Positions 35,796 through 46,680 are shown, numbered from the stretch's first letter. The stretch: DNA of 64,000 nt from Pontivivens nitratireducens (GCF_014235845.1 NZ_JACJUQ010000003.1:218142-282141), one strand, 5' to 3'. Numbers and translations are program-made. The notes: generated by a model from the sequence alone, not told the origin.

Positions 35796-36647
35796 TCAGT
35801 CCGCATTCACGATCGAAACGTCCGATCCGCGGCGGATCGTGATTGTGCGGCGTGGCGCAATGACCTCTGGCACGATTTCCTCGGCAATGACCGGTTCGGG
35901 GGCGACGTAGCCGACCACATCGTCCAGGTTGACCTCCAGATCACCCGTTTCAGCCACGTCCCCGATGCCACGCAGCGACAGCGACAATGCGCCCGAGGCC
36001 TGAGCCTGCGCCAGAACGGCGGCCTGTTGCGGGGTCGCGCGAACGGTGATCGTGCGCGCTACCACGGGGCGGTTGCGGTCCTGATCCGAAATCTGATCGA
36101 CGGCGATCAGGTCGATATTCTCGATGATCAGGCGGGTGACGGCCTCACCCCGGAACCGACCGGACCAGAACACATCCACCCTGTCGGATGGGGTCAGAAA
36201 GCCCGAAACACCCGATGCCACATCGACCCGAATGGTGAAGGCACGATACCCCTCGCCCAGACGCGCGGCAACGCCCGCCTCACGCCCGAAGCCGGTGATC
36301 TTGGCGCGACTGATCGGTTCGCCCATCTCCATGTTGCGCAAGAGGCTGGGGTTCGGCGCGTCCTCGCCAAACAGATCGTCCTCGGTCAGAAACCAGTTTT
36401 CGCCGACGACATCCACGACCCTGGTGGGAAAGTCGACGAACAGCACACGTTCGGGCGTCAGTTCGGAACCGTAGCTCAGCGCACGGCGCGCCACAGCGAC
36501 GGTAACATAGGAATCCTTCTGGGCTTCCAGCTCCAGCGTCCTTGCGAGTCGCACCTCATAGGCATCGAAGCGGTTCTTGGCGGTATAGGCGGCGAAGCCA
36601 GCCAACCCCAATCCCACGATTAGAAACAGTAGAAACAAAAACCGCAT
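35796..36647 (-). CDS. cpaB: Flp pilus assembly protein CpaB/RcpC
   Basis: A 283-residue periplasmic protein anchored by an N-terminal helix (FLFLLFLIVGLGLAGFAAY), with an SAF domain (VAVARRALSYGSELTPERV) and the RcpC/CpaB C-domain (GVSGFLTPSDRVDVFWSG). CpaB supports secretin stability and pilus assembly. GGGGGG just before the ATG acts as ribosome-binding site. It follows flp2 after an 81-base gap containing a small GTCCT/AGGAC hairpin. Confidence 0.9.
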   Translation of the reverse strand: MRFLFLLFLIVGLGLAGFAAYTAKNRFDAYEVRLARTLELEAQKDSYVTVAVARRALSYGSELTPERVLFVDFPTRVVDVVGENWFLTEDDLFGEDAPNPSLLRNMEMGEPISRAKITGFGREAGVAARLGEGYRAFTIRVDVASGVSGFLTPSDRVDVFWSGRFRGEAVTRLIIENIDLIAVDQISDQDRNRPVVARTITVRATPQQAAVLAQAQASGALSLSLRGIGDVAETGDLEVNLDDVVGYVAPEPVIAEEIVPEVIAPRRTITIRRGSDVSIVNAD

Positions 36648-36728
36648 AGTGCCCCCCAGTATATGCGTGATACGTCCTTCTCAGGACATATCGTCACTCC
36701 GAAACCAAGGTTGGTTGCCGGTAGCGAT

Positions 36729-36947
36729 TTAGTCCAGATCTTCTTCCGAGTTTGCGGATGTTATATCTATGACGGCAGTCGCAATCGTATCGGATACGAC
36801 CTTCGTGCTGTTATCCAGTTCGGGTTCGATGATAACAAGTACGCCCAGTCCAAGTGCCACCGCGACTCCACACAGCACAACCCAATCGATTGAAACCACG
36901 CCGGCATCGTTTTCGAGGAATGACCTGAACCGTGTATAGTGTTCCAC
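36729..36947 (-). CDS. second Flp-type pilin, divergent
   Basis: A 72-residue protein with the Flp architecture: short basic leader, NDAGVVSIDWVVLCGVAVAL, hydrophobic helix and acidic tail (NSEEDLD). At the cleavage site the usual GA is replaced by GV, and a cysteine sits within the helix. The GTG start at 36947 has AAGGGG six bases upstream. It lies behind the flp1 terminator and so is probably made at a lower level; a minor pilin or pilus-tip role is possible. Confidence 0.75.
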   Translation of the reverse strand: MEHYTRFRSFLENDAGVVSIDWVVLCGVAVALGLGVLVIIEPELDNSTKVVSDTIATAVIDITSANSEEDLD

Positions 36948-36980
36948 TCAATTCCCCTTCACCGGCTATGTAGCATTGAA

Positions 36981-37019
36981 TAAAATAAATGCCGCTCGCT
37001 GTTTTTTGCGAGCGGCATT
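36981..37019 (-). terminator. strong intrinsic terminator after flp
   Basis: A 12-bp perfect stem, AATGCCGCTCGC (36988-36999) with GCGAGCGGCATT (37008-37019), loop of eight, followed on the minus strand by TATTTTATT. It lies between flp and the rest of the pilus genes, so most transcripts should end after the major pilin. Confidence 0.9.
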
Positions 37020-37051
37020 CACTACTTCCAAAGGGATAGAGTGCCCTTGAA

Positions 37052-37267
37052 TTATTTCAGAGTAGAATCTGAACCGGTCTCACCTGCGGTGCTGGAAACT
37101 GCGTTGCCAAGCTGTACAACAACGTTGTCGGACGCCGTGTCCAGACCCGACTCGACCGTCGCGACGACGCCGATTGCCAGGGCGACGACTGCGCCTGCCA
37201 GAACGACCCAGTCGACGGTTACGGCGCCGGACTCGTCCTTGGCGAACTTGCTGAAGAATTTGGTCAT
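37052..37267 (-). CDS. flp: Flp type IVb major pilin
   Basis: A 71-residue prepilin: MTKFFSKFAKDESG leader, then AVTVDWVVLAGAVVALAIGV with the acidic residue at +5 after the predicted cleavage, and a short polar tail. This is the roseobacter form of Flp pilin, the structural subunit of tight-adherence pili, processed by the CpaA peptidase at 25.5 kb. GGAGGGG precedes the ATG at 37267 by seven bases. It is first in the tad cluster and followed by its own terminator. Confidence 0.9.
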   Translation of the reverse strand: MTKFFSKFAKDESGAVTVDWVVLAGAVVALAIGVVATVESGLDTASDNVVVQLGNAVSSTAGETGSDSTLK

Positions 37268-37550
37268 GTTGATCCCCTCCAAGAGATTCTGAGAATGTCG
37301 CCCGCCGAACCTGTTCGGTGACTGGAATCACTATGCGGACTGTTTGTGGCGTGAATTTGTTCGTCCACAGGCTCATGAAATGCAATCATAGGTGGAAATC
37401 TGGGGCAAATGTGGCGGGAATGTGGCGAAAATGGTCCGCGTTGTCACAAAGGTTGTCACAAAGCCAGCCGGAGCGATTCCAATTGTGGCAAAAAATCGGC
37501 AGACTGGGTGCAGTTGGAGCGTTTGCCGCCCGTCTCGCAGAGAATCCCTG
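37268..37550. promoter_or_regulatory. divergent flp / lytic transglycosylase control region with repeats
   Basis: 283 bases without a gene between two divergent starts. It contains CCGAAC-ct-GTTCGG (37305-37318), an 11-bp-spaced pair AATGTGGCG (37408-37416 and 37419-37427), and a tandem duplicate GTTGTCACAAAG (37440-37451, 37452-37463), each copy holding the palindrome TTGTCACAA. These look like regulator sites for flp, the transglycosylase, or both. No regulator gene is in the window neighbourhood. Confidence 0.6.
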
Positions 37551-38306
37551 ATGCCCGTACGTCTGATCCTGTCGTTCTGTCTGTTCCTCATGGTGACGAC
37601 GATCGCCTCTGCCGCCCACGCGCAGGGGGGCGGGGTCTTCAGGTCCGTCTCCAGTGAGCTTGCACAGCGGCCGCGCGGCGGCGTCATCGATCTGTTCGCC
37701 CGGCCCAATGTCGGGGTTCAGCGCAGCCCGGCCGATCTGGACAACTGGTTCTGGCGCGGGGTGGCACCGGATCGAAATGCAGCGGCCCCGCGACGAATGG
37801 AGGCCGCCGGCGCGCTGGCCGCGACCGGACGCTACTCGGCCCCCTCGCGGGCGCGGTTTCTGGCTTTGCTGGCGCAATATCGTGCGCCGTTGCAGGACGC
37901 GGCGGCGGCGCATGGCTTATCCCTGCCGTTCCTGATGTCGCTGGTGATGGTGGAATCGGGCGGGGCGCACGATGCGATCAGTTCGGCCGGGGCGGTCGGG
38001 TTGACGCAATTGATGCCTGCAACGGCGGAACTGATGCAGGTCGCGGACGCCACCGATCCGCGCGATAATGTTATGGGGGGCGCACGCTATCTGTCGCAAA
38101 TGCTGGTGGCGCATGATGGCGACGCGGTTCTGGCCCTTGCCGCCTATAATGCCGGGCCGGGCGCCGTGGCGCGGGCAGGGGGCGTGCCGCTCTACGCGGA
38201 AACGCGGGCCTACGTGCCCAGGGTTCTGGCCGCATGGCATGTCGCCAGGCAGTTGTGCGAGACCCCGCCGGTCAGTGCGACGGGGCCTTGCGAGATCAGA
38301 GGCTAG
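37551..38306 (+). CDS. periplasmic lytic transglycosylase (SLT domain)
   Basis: A 251-residue exported protein with a signal peptide (residues 1-24, ending AAHA) and an SLT/GEWL-like domain. The catalytic Glu is E135 in VMVESGG, followed by AVGLTQLMPATAELM and ALAAYNAGPGAV, the standard family motifs. It cleaves peptidoglycan glycan strands. Divergent from flp, it may open the wall for pilus passage, as pilus-linked transglycosylases do elsewhere, but this is inference. A run of seven bases only separates its stop from the convergent CoA-transferase region (12 bases). Confidence 0.88.
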   Translation: MPVRLILSFCLFLMVTTIASAAHAQGGGVFRSVSSELAQRPRGGVIDLFARPNVGVQRSPADLDNWFWRGVAPDRNAAAPRRMEAAGALAATGRYSAPSRARFLALLAQYRAPLQDAAAAHGLSLPFLMSLVMVESGGAHDAISSAGAVGLTQLMPATAELMQVADATDPRDNVMGGARYLSQMLVAHDGDAVLALAAYNAGPGAVARAGGVPLYAETRAYVPRVLAAWHVARQLCETPPVSATGPCEIRG

Positions 38307-38318
38307 ACGCCACGAACG

Positions 38319-38963
38319 TCACGGGACCAGGGTCGCTTCGGTCGCGGCCTCGATCTCGGCCATGGTGATGCCCTCGGCGATTTCCACCACCTTCAAGCCG
38401 CCTTCGACCACGTCGAACACGCCCATCCCGGTGATGATCCGGTCCACCACGCCCTTGCCTGTCAGGGGCAGGGTGCATTGCTTGAGCAGCTTGCTCTCCC
38501 CCTTCTTGTTGGCGTGGTCCATGATGACGATGACGCGCCCGACGCCGGCGACCAGATCCATCGCGCCGCCCATGCCCTTGACCAGCTTGCCGGGGATCAT
38601 CCAGTTGGCCAGATCGCCGTTTTCCGCCACTTCCATCGCGCCAAGAACCGCCGCCGCGATCTTGCCGCCCCGGATCATGGCGAAGCTTTGCGCGCTGTCG
38701 AAATACGATGTGCGGCTTACCTCGGTAATGGTCTGCTTTCCGGCATTGATCAGGTCGGGGTCCTCGTCCCCCTCATAGGGGAACGGCCCCATGCCCAACA
38801 TGCCGTTTTCGGATTGCAGGGTGATGTCCTTGTCGCCGACGTAATTCGCTACCAGCGTCGGGATGCCGATGCCGAGGTTCACATACATGCCGTCTTCGAG
38901 CTCACGCGCGGCGCGTGCGGCCATCTGATTGCGATCCCAACCTTTGATTTCAGCAGACATCAT
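38319..38963 (-). CDS. scoB: 3-oxoacid CoA-transferase subunit B
   Basis: A 214-residue beta subunit. The catalytic glutamate is E52 in [10 protein letters not shown], and [20 protein letters not shown] near the end is typical. With subunit A it moves CoA from succinyl-CoA to acetoacetate (ketone-body activation); specificity against other oxoacids cannot be fixed by eye. It overlaps the A-subunit stop by four bases. Together with the PHB depolymerase at 19 kb this supports 3-hydroxybutyrate use. Confidence 0.9.
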   Translation of the reverse strand: MMSAEIKGWDRNQMAARAARELEDGMYVNLGIGIPTLVANYVGDKDITLQSENGMLGMGPFPYEGDEDPDLINAGKQTITEVSRTSYFDSAQSFAMIRGGKIAAAVLGAMEVAENGDLANWMIPGKLVKGMGGAMDLVAGVGRVIVIMDHANKKGESKLLKQCTLPLTGKGVVDRIITGMGVFDVVEGGLKVVEIAEGITMAEIEAATEATLVP

Positions 38964-39667
38964 GCTTCCTCCCGCTGGCGCACGGTGCGCTGTTCGATCC
39001 GCTTTTCGTGCTCACCCTGAATCAGGCGATGCACATAAATGCCGGGCAAATGGATTTCATCGGGGTTGAGGGTGCCGCAGGGTACGATCTCCTCGACCTC
39101 AGCCACGCAGATCTTGCCACAGGTCGCGGCGGGCGGGTTGAAGTTGCGCGACGTCTTGCGAAAGACGAGGTTGCCGGACTCGTCCGCCTTCCACGCCTTG
39201 ACGATGCTCAGATCCGCGACCATTCCGCGCTCCAGGATATAATCCTGACCGTCGAATTCCTTCACTTCCTTGCCCTCGGCGATCACGGTGCCGACGCCGG
39301 TCTTGGTGTAGAATCCGGGAATGCCGGCACCGCCGGCGCGCATCCGCTCAGCCAGCGTGCCTTGCGGGTTGAATTCCAGCTCCAACTCGCCGGACAGGTA
39401 TTGCCGCATGAACTCCGCATTCTCGCCTACGTAAGAGGCGATCATCTTTTTCACCTGACGGCTTTCAAGCAGCAGGCCGAGGCCGAAGCCATCGACGCCC
39501 GCATTGTTCGACGCGATCGTCAGGTCCTTGGGGCCCGCATCGCGGATTGCCGCGATCAGGTTTTCGGGGATGCCGCACAGGCCGAATCCCCCCGCCGCGA
39601 TAAACATCCCGTCGAACAGGACGCCCTCCAGCGCCTCCGCCGCCGAGCCATAGACCTTCTTGACCAT
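38960..39667 (-). CDS. scoA: 3-oxoacid CoA-transferase subunit A
   Basis: A 235-residue alpha subunit with [16 protein letters not shown] near residues 22-37 and [20 protein letters not shown] near the C-terminus, both family hallmarks. It binds the CoA moiety in the cytoplasmic heterotetramer. Transcribed first, with the B subunit starting inside its last codons (ATGA). The promoter must be in the 114 bases to the alpha/beta hydrolase. Confidence 0.9.
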   Translation of the reverse strand: MVKKVYGSAAEALEGVLFDGMFIAAGGFGLCGIPENLIAAIRDAGPKDLTIASNNAGVDGFGLGLLLESRQVKKMIASYVGENAEFMRQYLSGELELEFNPQGTLAERMRAGGAGIPGFYTKTGVGTVIAEGKEVKEFDGQDYILERGMVADLSIVKAWKADESGNLVFRKTSRNFNPPAATCGKICVAEVEEIVPCGTLNPDEIHLPGIYVHRLIQGEHEKRIEQRTVRQREEA

Positions 39668-39781
39668 TGCGATGTCTCCCTGCTGTATTTGCGAATGATG
39701 TGCCGTGTCCTTTGGCCCCGAGTCAAGCGAGCCGGACCCGGACCATGAAATATTCTTGCGTGAACCCGGTCTTGCGGCGGC

Positions 39782-40453
39782 TCATAATACCCGGCGCAAA
39801 GCGGAGTTCACGATGTCCGGGCGCTCCAGACTGACCAGATGGCCGCATCCCTCGATCTGCGTCAGGCGGGCGGCGGGCAAGGCCTGCGCAAGGCTTTCGT
39901 GCAGTTTTGGTGGGCAGATCCGATCCTCGGTGCCGACGATGACCTCCACCGGCATCGTGCACCGGTCCAGATGCTCCAGCATGGCGCGCCGACCGTTCAG
40001 GGCCGCCGATTGCCGGTGGTATGTCGCCTCGTCCGTGGCATCGCTCATCTGCGCGACCGTTTCCGAAAGGCGTTCCCCCACGCTCGGATCGTGCGCGAAG
40101 AACATCGCCTGGAACGGCTCCGAGAACGCCGCCAGACCGCTGGCACGAACCGCGGCCTGTTGCCCGGCCCGCCATTCCTTTTCCTTGTCGCGCGCCGCGG
40201 TCGGATCGGTCGCCATCAGACAGGCGGAGCGTACGCGTTCCGGGGCGCGGGCCATCACCTCCATCGCGACCATGCCGCCCATCGACAATCCGCCCAGATC
40301 GAACCGGTCAGGCGCGTTGGCCAGCACCCGGTCGGCCATCGCCCCGATGTCATCGTCGCGCGTCACGTCCGCGACATGCACGTCGTCGAATTCGGCGATC
40401 TGGGGCGCGTACAATCTGTGGTCGCATAAATGTCCCGGTATCAGGATCAGCAT
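39782..40453 (-). CDS. alpha/beta hydrolase
   Basis: A 223-residue alpha/beta-fold hydrolase. The nucleophile elbow is GLSMGG (in LGGLSMGGMVAMEVMARAPERV), an Asp-containing VEVIVGTEDRICPP follows, and the catalytic His is in EGCGHLVSLERP. The N-terminus MLILIPGHLCD lacks a signal peptide, so it is cytoplasmic. Similar proteins include carboxylesterases and 3-oxoadipate enol-lactone hydrolase relatives; substrate unknown. It may be co-transcribed with the CoA-transferase genes downstream. Confidence 0.82.
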   Translation of the reverse strand: MLILIPGHLCDHRLYAPQIAEFDDVHVADVTRDDDIGAMADRVLANAPDRFDLGGLSMGGMVAMEVMARAPERVRSACLMATDPTAARDKEKEWRAGQQAAVRASGLAAFSEPFQAMFFAHDPSVGERLSETVAQMSDATDEATYHRQSAALNGRRAMLEHLDRCTMPVEVIVGTEDRICPPKLHESLAQALPAARLTQIEGCGHLVSLERPDIVNSALRRVL

Positions 40454-40544
40454 GGTCGTTTCCTTTGTCGTGAGTTGGCCGCGTTAACGACTTTGGCGCG
40501 ATGGAATGCCCGCCGCAGCCCAGCCACGAGGCAGCGCGGCAGTG

Positions 40545-40592
40545 TCATCGGCAACCATCGTAACCGTCGGTTTCATCGGCAACCATTGTAAA
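40545..40592. repeat. 28-bp tandem duplication at the end of the deacetylase gene
   Basis: TCATCGGCAACCAT occurs at 40573-40586, where it encodes the last codons and TGA of the deacetylase, and again at 40545-40558, 28 bases further downstream. The match extends with one mismatch through GTAA. A short direct duplication of a stop-codon region. Confidence 0.8.
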
Positions 40593-41664
40593 CGGCGATC
40601 TCGTCGATCAGTTCGCGGTACATGGCGTTCATCCGCTCATCCGGTTGTTGTGCCGTAATCCGGGGGCTGAGGGGATCCGGCGCTACAATCTGACTGCGCG
40701 CCATTTCGCCCAGGACCGCGTGGCCGCAGAATGGCACGTGGACCTCGGAATATCCGCCCTCATGCGCCATGGCCAGACGACCGGCGCACAGCTCGTCCGC
40801 TGCCTCCATCATGCTGCGTGTCATGGCCGCGAAGGTATCGGACCCGGCCATCATGCGGCCCAGGGGGTCCACGCCGCTGGCGTCGAAGCCACATGCGACG
40901 ATTATTATGTCCGGTTTGAAGGTGCTCAGCACAGGGCGCACCACCTGCTCCACCGCATAAGTATAGGCCACGTGCCCCCCGCCCGGGGGCAGTGGGATAT
41001 TGACGTTGCTGCGCGCATCGGTCTGCACGCCGCCGGTTGTCCAGGGATAGTTGGCCGCCTGATGGAGCGAGACGGTCAGAACGTCCGGGTCGTCAGCAAA
41101 GATAGCCTCCGTCCCATTGCCATGATGCACGTCCCAATCGACAACGGCGAAGCGTTCGGCCAACCCGGCAGCCTTCGCCGCCTCGATGGCGACGGCAATA
41201 TTTGCCAGCAAGCAATAGCCCATGGGCGTATCGGGCAGACAGTGATGCCCGGGCGGGCGGCTTAGCGCATAGGCGTTGTCGAAATGTCCGCGCAGCACCC
41301 CATCCACGGCGGCGATCACCAGCCCGGTGGACAACGCCGCGATCTCGAACCCGCCGGGGCCGAAGGGTGTCCGCTCCCCCAACTCCCCGCCACCCGTGTC
41401 GGACAGGCGTTTGAATTCGTTCAGGTAGTCCGCAGGATGCACCCGGCGCAAGGCCTCCTGCGTTGCCTCCGGCGCGGTGCGGATATCCAGATCGCGCGAC
41501 AGGCCCGTGACCTCGATCAGATTGCGCAGGCGGCGCTTTGTCTCGGGGCTTTCGGGCAATCCGCCGGCGACCAGGGGCTGCACCAGCCCGCCGACAGGTG
41601 CGACCAGGGCGTAATTTCCGCCTGAGTGCCAGAAGCACCGCTCATCACTGAAAAACGCCGTCAT
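40573..41664 (-). CDS. class II histone deacetylase-like amidohydrolase
   Basis: A 363-residue cytoplasmic zinc deacetylase. The active-site pair HH (140-141) is in RPPGHHCLPDTPMGYCL, and the zinc ligands in VVDWDVHHGNG (D178, H180), with the conserved ACGFDASGVDPLG later. Bacterial relatives deacetylate polyamines or act on acetylated proteins (acetylpolyamine amidohydrolase, AcuC); the substrate here is unknown. The ATG at 41664 gives MTAFFSDERCFWHSGG, the typical family start. It diverges from the L,D-transpeptidase gene. Confidence 0.88.
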   Translation of the reverse strand: MTAFFSDERCFWHSGGNYALVAPVGGLVQPLVAGGLPESPETKRRLRNLIEVTGLSRDLDIRTAPEATQEALRRVHPADYLNEFKRLSDTGGGELGERTPFGPGGFEIAALSTGLVIAAVDGVLRGHFDNAYALSRPPGHHCLPDTPMGYCLLANIAVAIEAAKAAGLAERFAVVDWDVHHGNGTEAIFADDPDVLTVSLHQAANYPWTTGGVQTDARSNVNIPLPPGGGHVAYTYAVEQVVRPVLSTFKPDIIIVACGFDASGVDPLGRMMAGSDTFAAMTRSMMEAADELCAGRLAMAHEGGYSEVHVPFCGHAVLGEMARSQIVAPDPLSPRITAQQPDERMNAMYRELIDEIAVYNGCR

Positions 41665-41790
41665 CGTACCCTCCGCATTTTTGGGCAGTTGAGACCGATG
41701 GGAACCGGATTGCAACTCACCGCGTTTGAAAACTGAGCGGCTGGTGAGGGGCATCATCGGTCAATGTATTGTAATTCAGAGGTTTTTATC

Positions 41791-42318
41791 ATGTCTGCAA
41801 CCCACTTTTCACGCCGCGCCGCCCTTGCAACGCTTGCAGGTGGTGCATTGATGGTCCCCTCGATCACGAGGGCCGCGACCGTTGCGGACTGGACGCCATA
41901 TTTTCCGAACATCACGCGCGGCGGGCTGCATTTTTCGACGGATGCCCGGCAATTGACATGGTGGGCGCCCGGCGGAACGATCAGCCGGGTGATGACCTCC
42001 GCCGTTCCTCGGAGTGAGGATCTGACCCGGCGCGGCAGCACCGAGGTCGTGCGCAAGCAGCGCAATCCCAGTTGGTCCCCGACGCCCGACATGCTGGCCA
42101 AGAACCCCGATATTCGCCCCACGCCGGGCGGTGCGCCGGACAATCCGCTGGGCAGTTACGCCCTGTATTTCGATTGGACCTATTACGCGGTTCACGGCAC
42201 CAACAATCCCGACAGTGTCGGTACGGCTGCATCCTCCGGTTGTTTCCGTCTGGCGGCCGAGGATATCGAGTTCCTGTATTATACCGTTCAGGTCGGCACG
42301 CCGGTCGTCGTCAGCTGA
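41791..42318 (+). CDS. L,D-transpeptidase (YkuD domain), exported
   Basis: A 175-residue protein with a twin-arginine-like leader (SRRAALATLAGGAL) and the YkuD catalytic core: H135 in YYAVHGTN and C151 in SSGCFRL. The usual SHGC is SSGC. It would cross-link or remodel peptidoglycan or attach proteins to it in the periplasm. The ATG at 41791 has AGAGG about nine bases upstream; an upstream ATG at 41764 would bury the leader. It overlaps the convergent ParA gene by eight bases. Confidence 0.87.
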   Translation: MSATHFSRRAALATLAGGALMVPSITRAATVADWTPYFPNITRGGLHFSTDARQLTWWAPGGTISRVMTSAVPRSEDLTRRGSTEVVRKQRNPSWSPTPDMLAKNPDIRPTPGGAPDNPLGSYALYFDWTYYAVHGTNNPDSVGTAASSGCFRLAAEDIEFLYYTVQVGTPVVVS

Positions 42319-42910
42319 TCGCGTCGATTTCGGCAGCGATGGCGGCGACCTCGATTGCCGCCTTCGATCTGGGCTGAAGTTCGGCGGCTGCCTTTCCCAT
42401 CGCGAAGGCTTGCTGAAAGATCACGCGGTTTCCCAGATGCTGATCCAGCAGATCTGCCTCCAACGCCTCACGCGCGTCCTGTGCAGCGCGCCCCGTTGGC
42501 GGCACGCGGTTGAGCAGGACACGCAGGGGCGTTTTCTCCTTCTTCGCCATCTCAAGCACCGGTTCCAGGGCCCACAGGTCCATCATCGACGGCTGGGAGG
42601 GCGCGATGACCAGATCGCTGTCCCGGATCGTCGCACGCAACAGGATATCCGCGTTTCCCGGGCAATCGACCAGCACCAGATCGGCCTTGCGTGCCGCTGC
42701 CCGGATGTCGGAGCCGGCCTTCCAGTCGGAACTGGCCGTACACGCCATGTCGGATCGCATCGCGGCCCAGCGGGTCAGCGATCCCTGCGGATCCAGATCG
42801 ACCAATGCGACCTTGCTCCCGGATGCCAGCCAGTGATGGGCGAGTTGCGTCAGAACGGTCGTCTTTCCTGCGCCGCCTTTCTGCTGTGCGAACGTAACGA
42901 TCCGGCTCAT
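42311..42910 (-). CDS. orphan ParA/MinD-family ATPase
   Basis: A 199-residue cytoplasmic ATPase with an intact deviant Walker A KGGAGKTT (11-18), DLDPQGSLTRW and the DCPG switch. No parB gene or parS site accompanies it, so it is not a chromosome partition pair. Orphan ParA proteins position diverse cargo such as chemoreceptor arrays or plasmids. Cargo here is unknown. The divergent monooxygenase starts 125 bases away. Confidence 0.87.
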   Translation of the reverse strand: MSRIVTFAQQKGGAGKTTVLTQLAHHWLASGSKVALVDLDPQGSLTRWAAMRSDMACTASSDWKAGSDIRAAARKADLVLVDCPGNADILLRATIRDSDLVIAPSQPSMMDLWALEPVLEMAKKEKTPLRVLLNRVPPTGRAAQDAREALEADLLDQHLGNRVIFQQAFAMGKAAAELQPRSKAAIEVAAIAAEIDAIS

Positions 42911-43035
42911 AACTCTCTCCCGCAGTGCAATATTCGTCAGAGTGACGCCTTTCGCGGGTAAAGAGAAACAAAATCGACTTGTGCTTGCGTGGATGTCGCA
43001 ATGTGCTCCAAATGACGACCGAAAGGGGGGCCGGG

Positions 43036-44468
<1,433 letters not shown>

Positions 44469-44493
<25 letters not shown>

Positions 44494-44699
44494 CTCCCCT
44501 CGGGCAGGTCGAGAGCGGCGTGCAGATCGCGCAATTGCGAGGTGGTCAGCATCAGCACCTGAACCTTGCCCATGCGTGGATCCAACTGTTCCACCCGCGC
44601 ACCGTCGTCGAAGATGGTGATCGTTACATCCTCGGTCGCGGGGGTGTCACCGACCAGGGTCACGACGGTCGCATCGAATTCATGTTCTATGGTAAACAT
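44469..44699 (-). CDS. conserved hypothetical small acidic protein
   Basis: A 76-residue protein, MFTIEHEFDATVVTLVGD onward, with strong beta character and no signal, cysteine or membrane segment. I do not recognise it. It lies nine bases before the GNAT gene stop on the same strand, in the run rimO - GNAT - this gene, and its 3' end overlaps the convergent monooxygenase by 25 bases. Codon pattern and placement support a real gene. Confidence 0.6.
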
Positions 44700-44708
44700 G
44701 ACCCAAGC

Positions 44709-45224
44709 CTAGGACGCTTCGCCGGCGTGGACCAGTGCGGAAATGTCAGCCCAGTCGAACCGGATCGCCGTCGAGGGAAAGTCATAATCCGGATCCGGGC
44801 CGCGCCAGGTCTCTACCGCGCCGAGGCGTTCGTAGAACCGCCGCGCGCCATCATTGCCCGCGACGATATACAGATATGCGGAACTGATGCCATTTTTCGC
44901 GATGCGGGCGAAGGCCGCGCCCAGCAATCGGGGGCCAAGTCCGGCGCCCTGTGCGAAATCTGCGACGTGAAGCGCGTCCACATAGGCCGGATTCGCCGCG
45001 TCCACGCTGACGAAGCCCGCCAGACTATTTCCCTGCATGGCGACCAGGGTCGTCCCCTCGGGCAGGACCGCCCATTTTTTGGCAAGCTGTGCGCGCGCCC
45101 CGTCATTCAAATAATCGGCGGGCAGCAATTCGGCATATGTCGCGCGCCAGCTTTGCAGATGCAGTGCGGCGATTGCGGGCAGATCGGCGGGCGTGGCGCT
45201 CCGGATCAAACCGGGGTGCCCCAC
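44709..45224 (-). CDS. GNAT family N-acetyltransferase
   Basis: A 171-residue cytoplasmic acyltransferase. GNAT motif A is [15 protein letters not shown] (about residues 90-104) and motif [19 protein letters not shown]. The probable GTG start at 45224 lies inside the rimO 3' end (19-base overlap), so it is coupled to rimO; a TTG at 45209 is an alternative. Acceptor unknown. Linkage to rimO might hint at a translation-related target, but many GNATs are placed by chance. Confidence 0.85.
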   Translation of the reverse strand: MGHPGLIRSATPADLPAIAALHLQSWRATYAELLPADYLNDGARAQLAKKWAVLPEGTTLVAMQGNSLAGFVSVDAANPAYVDALHVADFAQGAGLGPRLLGAAFARIAKNGISSAYLYIVAGNDGARRFYERLGAVETWRGPDPDYDFPSTAIRFDWADISALVHAGEAS

Positions 45225-46585
45225 AGATCGTATTCGCTGGCCTCATCCACCTGGACGTTGACGAAATCGCCGGGCTTGAGGTCCGCGAACCCCTCGTCGA
45301 TGAACAGGTTGCCGTCGATTTCGGGGGCGTCGGCCTTGGTGCGGCAGACGGCGCCTTCCTCATCCACGCTGTCCACGATGACCTGCTGGATGGAGCCGAC
45401 CTTGGCCTCCAGCTTTTGCGCGGAGATACGCTGCGCGACCTCCATGAACCGCGCGTAGCGGTCCTCCTTCACCTCCTCCGGCACATGGTCGGGCAGGGTG
45501 TTGGAGCGGGCGCCGGTAACGTTCTCGTATTTGAAGGCTCCGACGCGATCCAGCCGCGCCTCCTCCATCCAGTCGAGCAGGTGCTGGAATTCCGCCTCCG
45601 TCTCACCGGGATAGCCGACGATGAAGGTGGAGCGCAGGACGATCTGGGGATTGATATCGCGCCATGTCGCGATCCGCTCCAGCGTTTTGGACGACGCGGC
45701 GGGACGGGCCATGCGTTTGAGCACGTCGGGATGCGAATGCTGAAAGGGAATGTCCAGATAGGGCAGCAAATTGTCGCCCATATGCGGGATCAGCTTGTCC
45801 ACATGCGGGTAGGGATAGACGTAATGCAGGCGCACCCATGCGCCCAGCTTGGCCATCTCCCGGCTCAGATCCTCCATGTGGGTGCGGACCTCGCCGCCCT
45901 TCCACGGATGCAGGTCATGCTTGCGATCCACGCCATAGGCGGAGGTATCCTGCGAGATCACGAGGATTTCCTTCACCCCGCTTTCCACCAACTTCTCCGC
46001 CTCGCGCAGGACGGCATGGACAGGGCGGGAGGACAACCTGCCGCGCATGTCGGGGATGATGCAGAACTTGCACTTGTGATTGCAGCCCTCGGAAATCTTC
46101 AGATAGGCGTAGTGGCGCGGCGTCAGTTTCAGTCCCGCAGGCGGCATCAGGTCGATGAAGGGATCGGGGTCCGGCGGGACGGCGGAATGTACCGCGTCCA
46201 GAACCTGTTCATATTGATGCGGCCCGGTCACGGCCATGACGGAGGGATGGGTGCCGCGGATATAGTCTTCCTCCGCCCCCAGACAGCCCGTCACGATGAC
46301 CTTGCCGTTTTCGCGCAGGGCCTCGCCTATCGCCTCCAGCGACTCGGCCTTGGCACTGTCGAGGAAACCGCAGGTGTTCACGATGACACTGTCGGCCCCG
46401 GCATAGTCGCCCGTGATCGCGTAGCCTTCGGAGCGCAATCTTGTCAGGATGCGTTCGGAATCCACCAGCGCCTTGGGGCACCCGAGGGAGACCATGCCGA
46501 TGGTCGGCTGGCCGGGGCGCGCGGTGCCGCGGATCACGGCAGCCGGGGCGAGGTCGGGGCGAAGGTCTGGTGGATTGGTGCTCAT
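45206..46585 (-). CDS. rimO: ribosomal protein S12 methylthiotransferase
   Basis: A 459-residue radical-SAM enzyme that methylthiolates an aspartate of ribosomal protein S12. N-terminal cluster cysteines are C36, C72 and C101 ([32 protein letters not shown]). The radical-SAM CxxxCxxC is C168, C172, C175 in [12 protein letters not shown], and a TRAM domain ends the protein. The [12 protein letters not shown] block separates RimO from MiaB. The ATG at 46585 starts [10 protein letters not shown]. Confidence 0.95.
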   Translation of the reverse strand: MSTNPPDLRPDLAPAAVIRGTARPGQPTIGMVSLGCPKALVDSERILTRLRSEGYAITGDYAGADSVIVNTCGFLDSAKAESLEAIGEALRENGKVIVTGCLGAEEDYIRGTHPSVMAVTGPHQYEQVLDAVHSAVPPDPDPFIDLMPPAGLKLTPRHYAYLKISEGCNHKCKFCIIPDMRGRLSSRPVHAVLREAEKLVESGVKEILVISQDTSAYGVDRKHDLHPWKGGEVRTHMEDLSREMAKLGAWVRLHYVYPYPHVDKLIPHMGDNLLPYLDIPFQHSHPDVLKRMARPAASSKTLERIATWRDINPQIVLRSTFIVGYPGETEAEFQHLLDWMEEARLDRVGAFKYENVTGARSNTLPDHVPEEVKEDRYARFMEVAQRISAQKLEAKVGSIQQVIVDSVDEEGAVCRTKADAPEIDGNLFIDEGFADLKPGDFVNVQVDEASEYDLWGTPV

Positions 46586-46680
46586 CCCCGCCTCATACAT
46601 CCAGTTTCGCCCCACGAAAAGCGCGCAGTTCGTGTGCGACACGCCATGTCGCAACGAAAGGAGGGCATGATGAGCGAATG

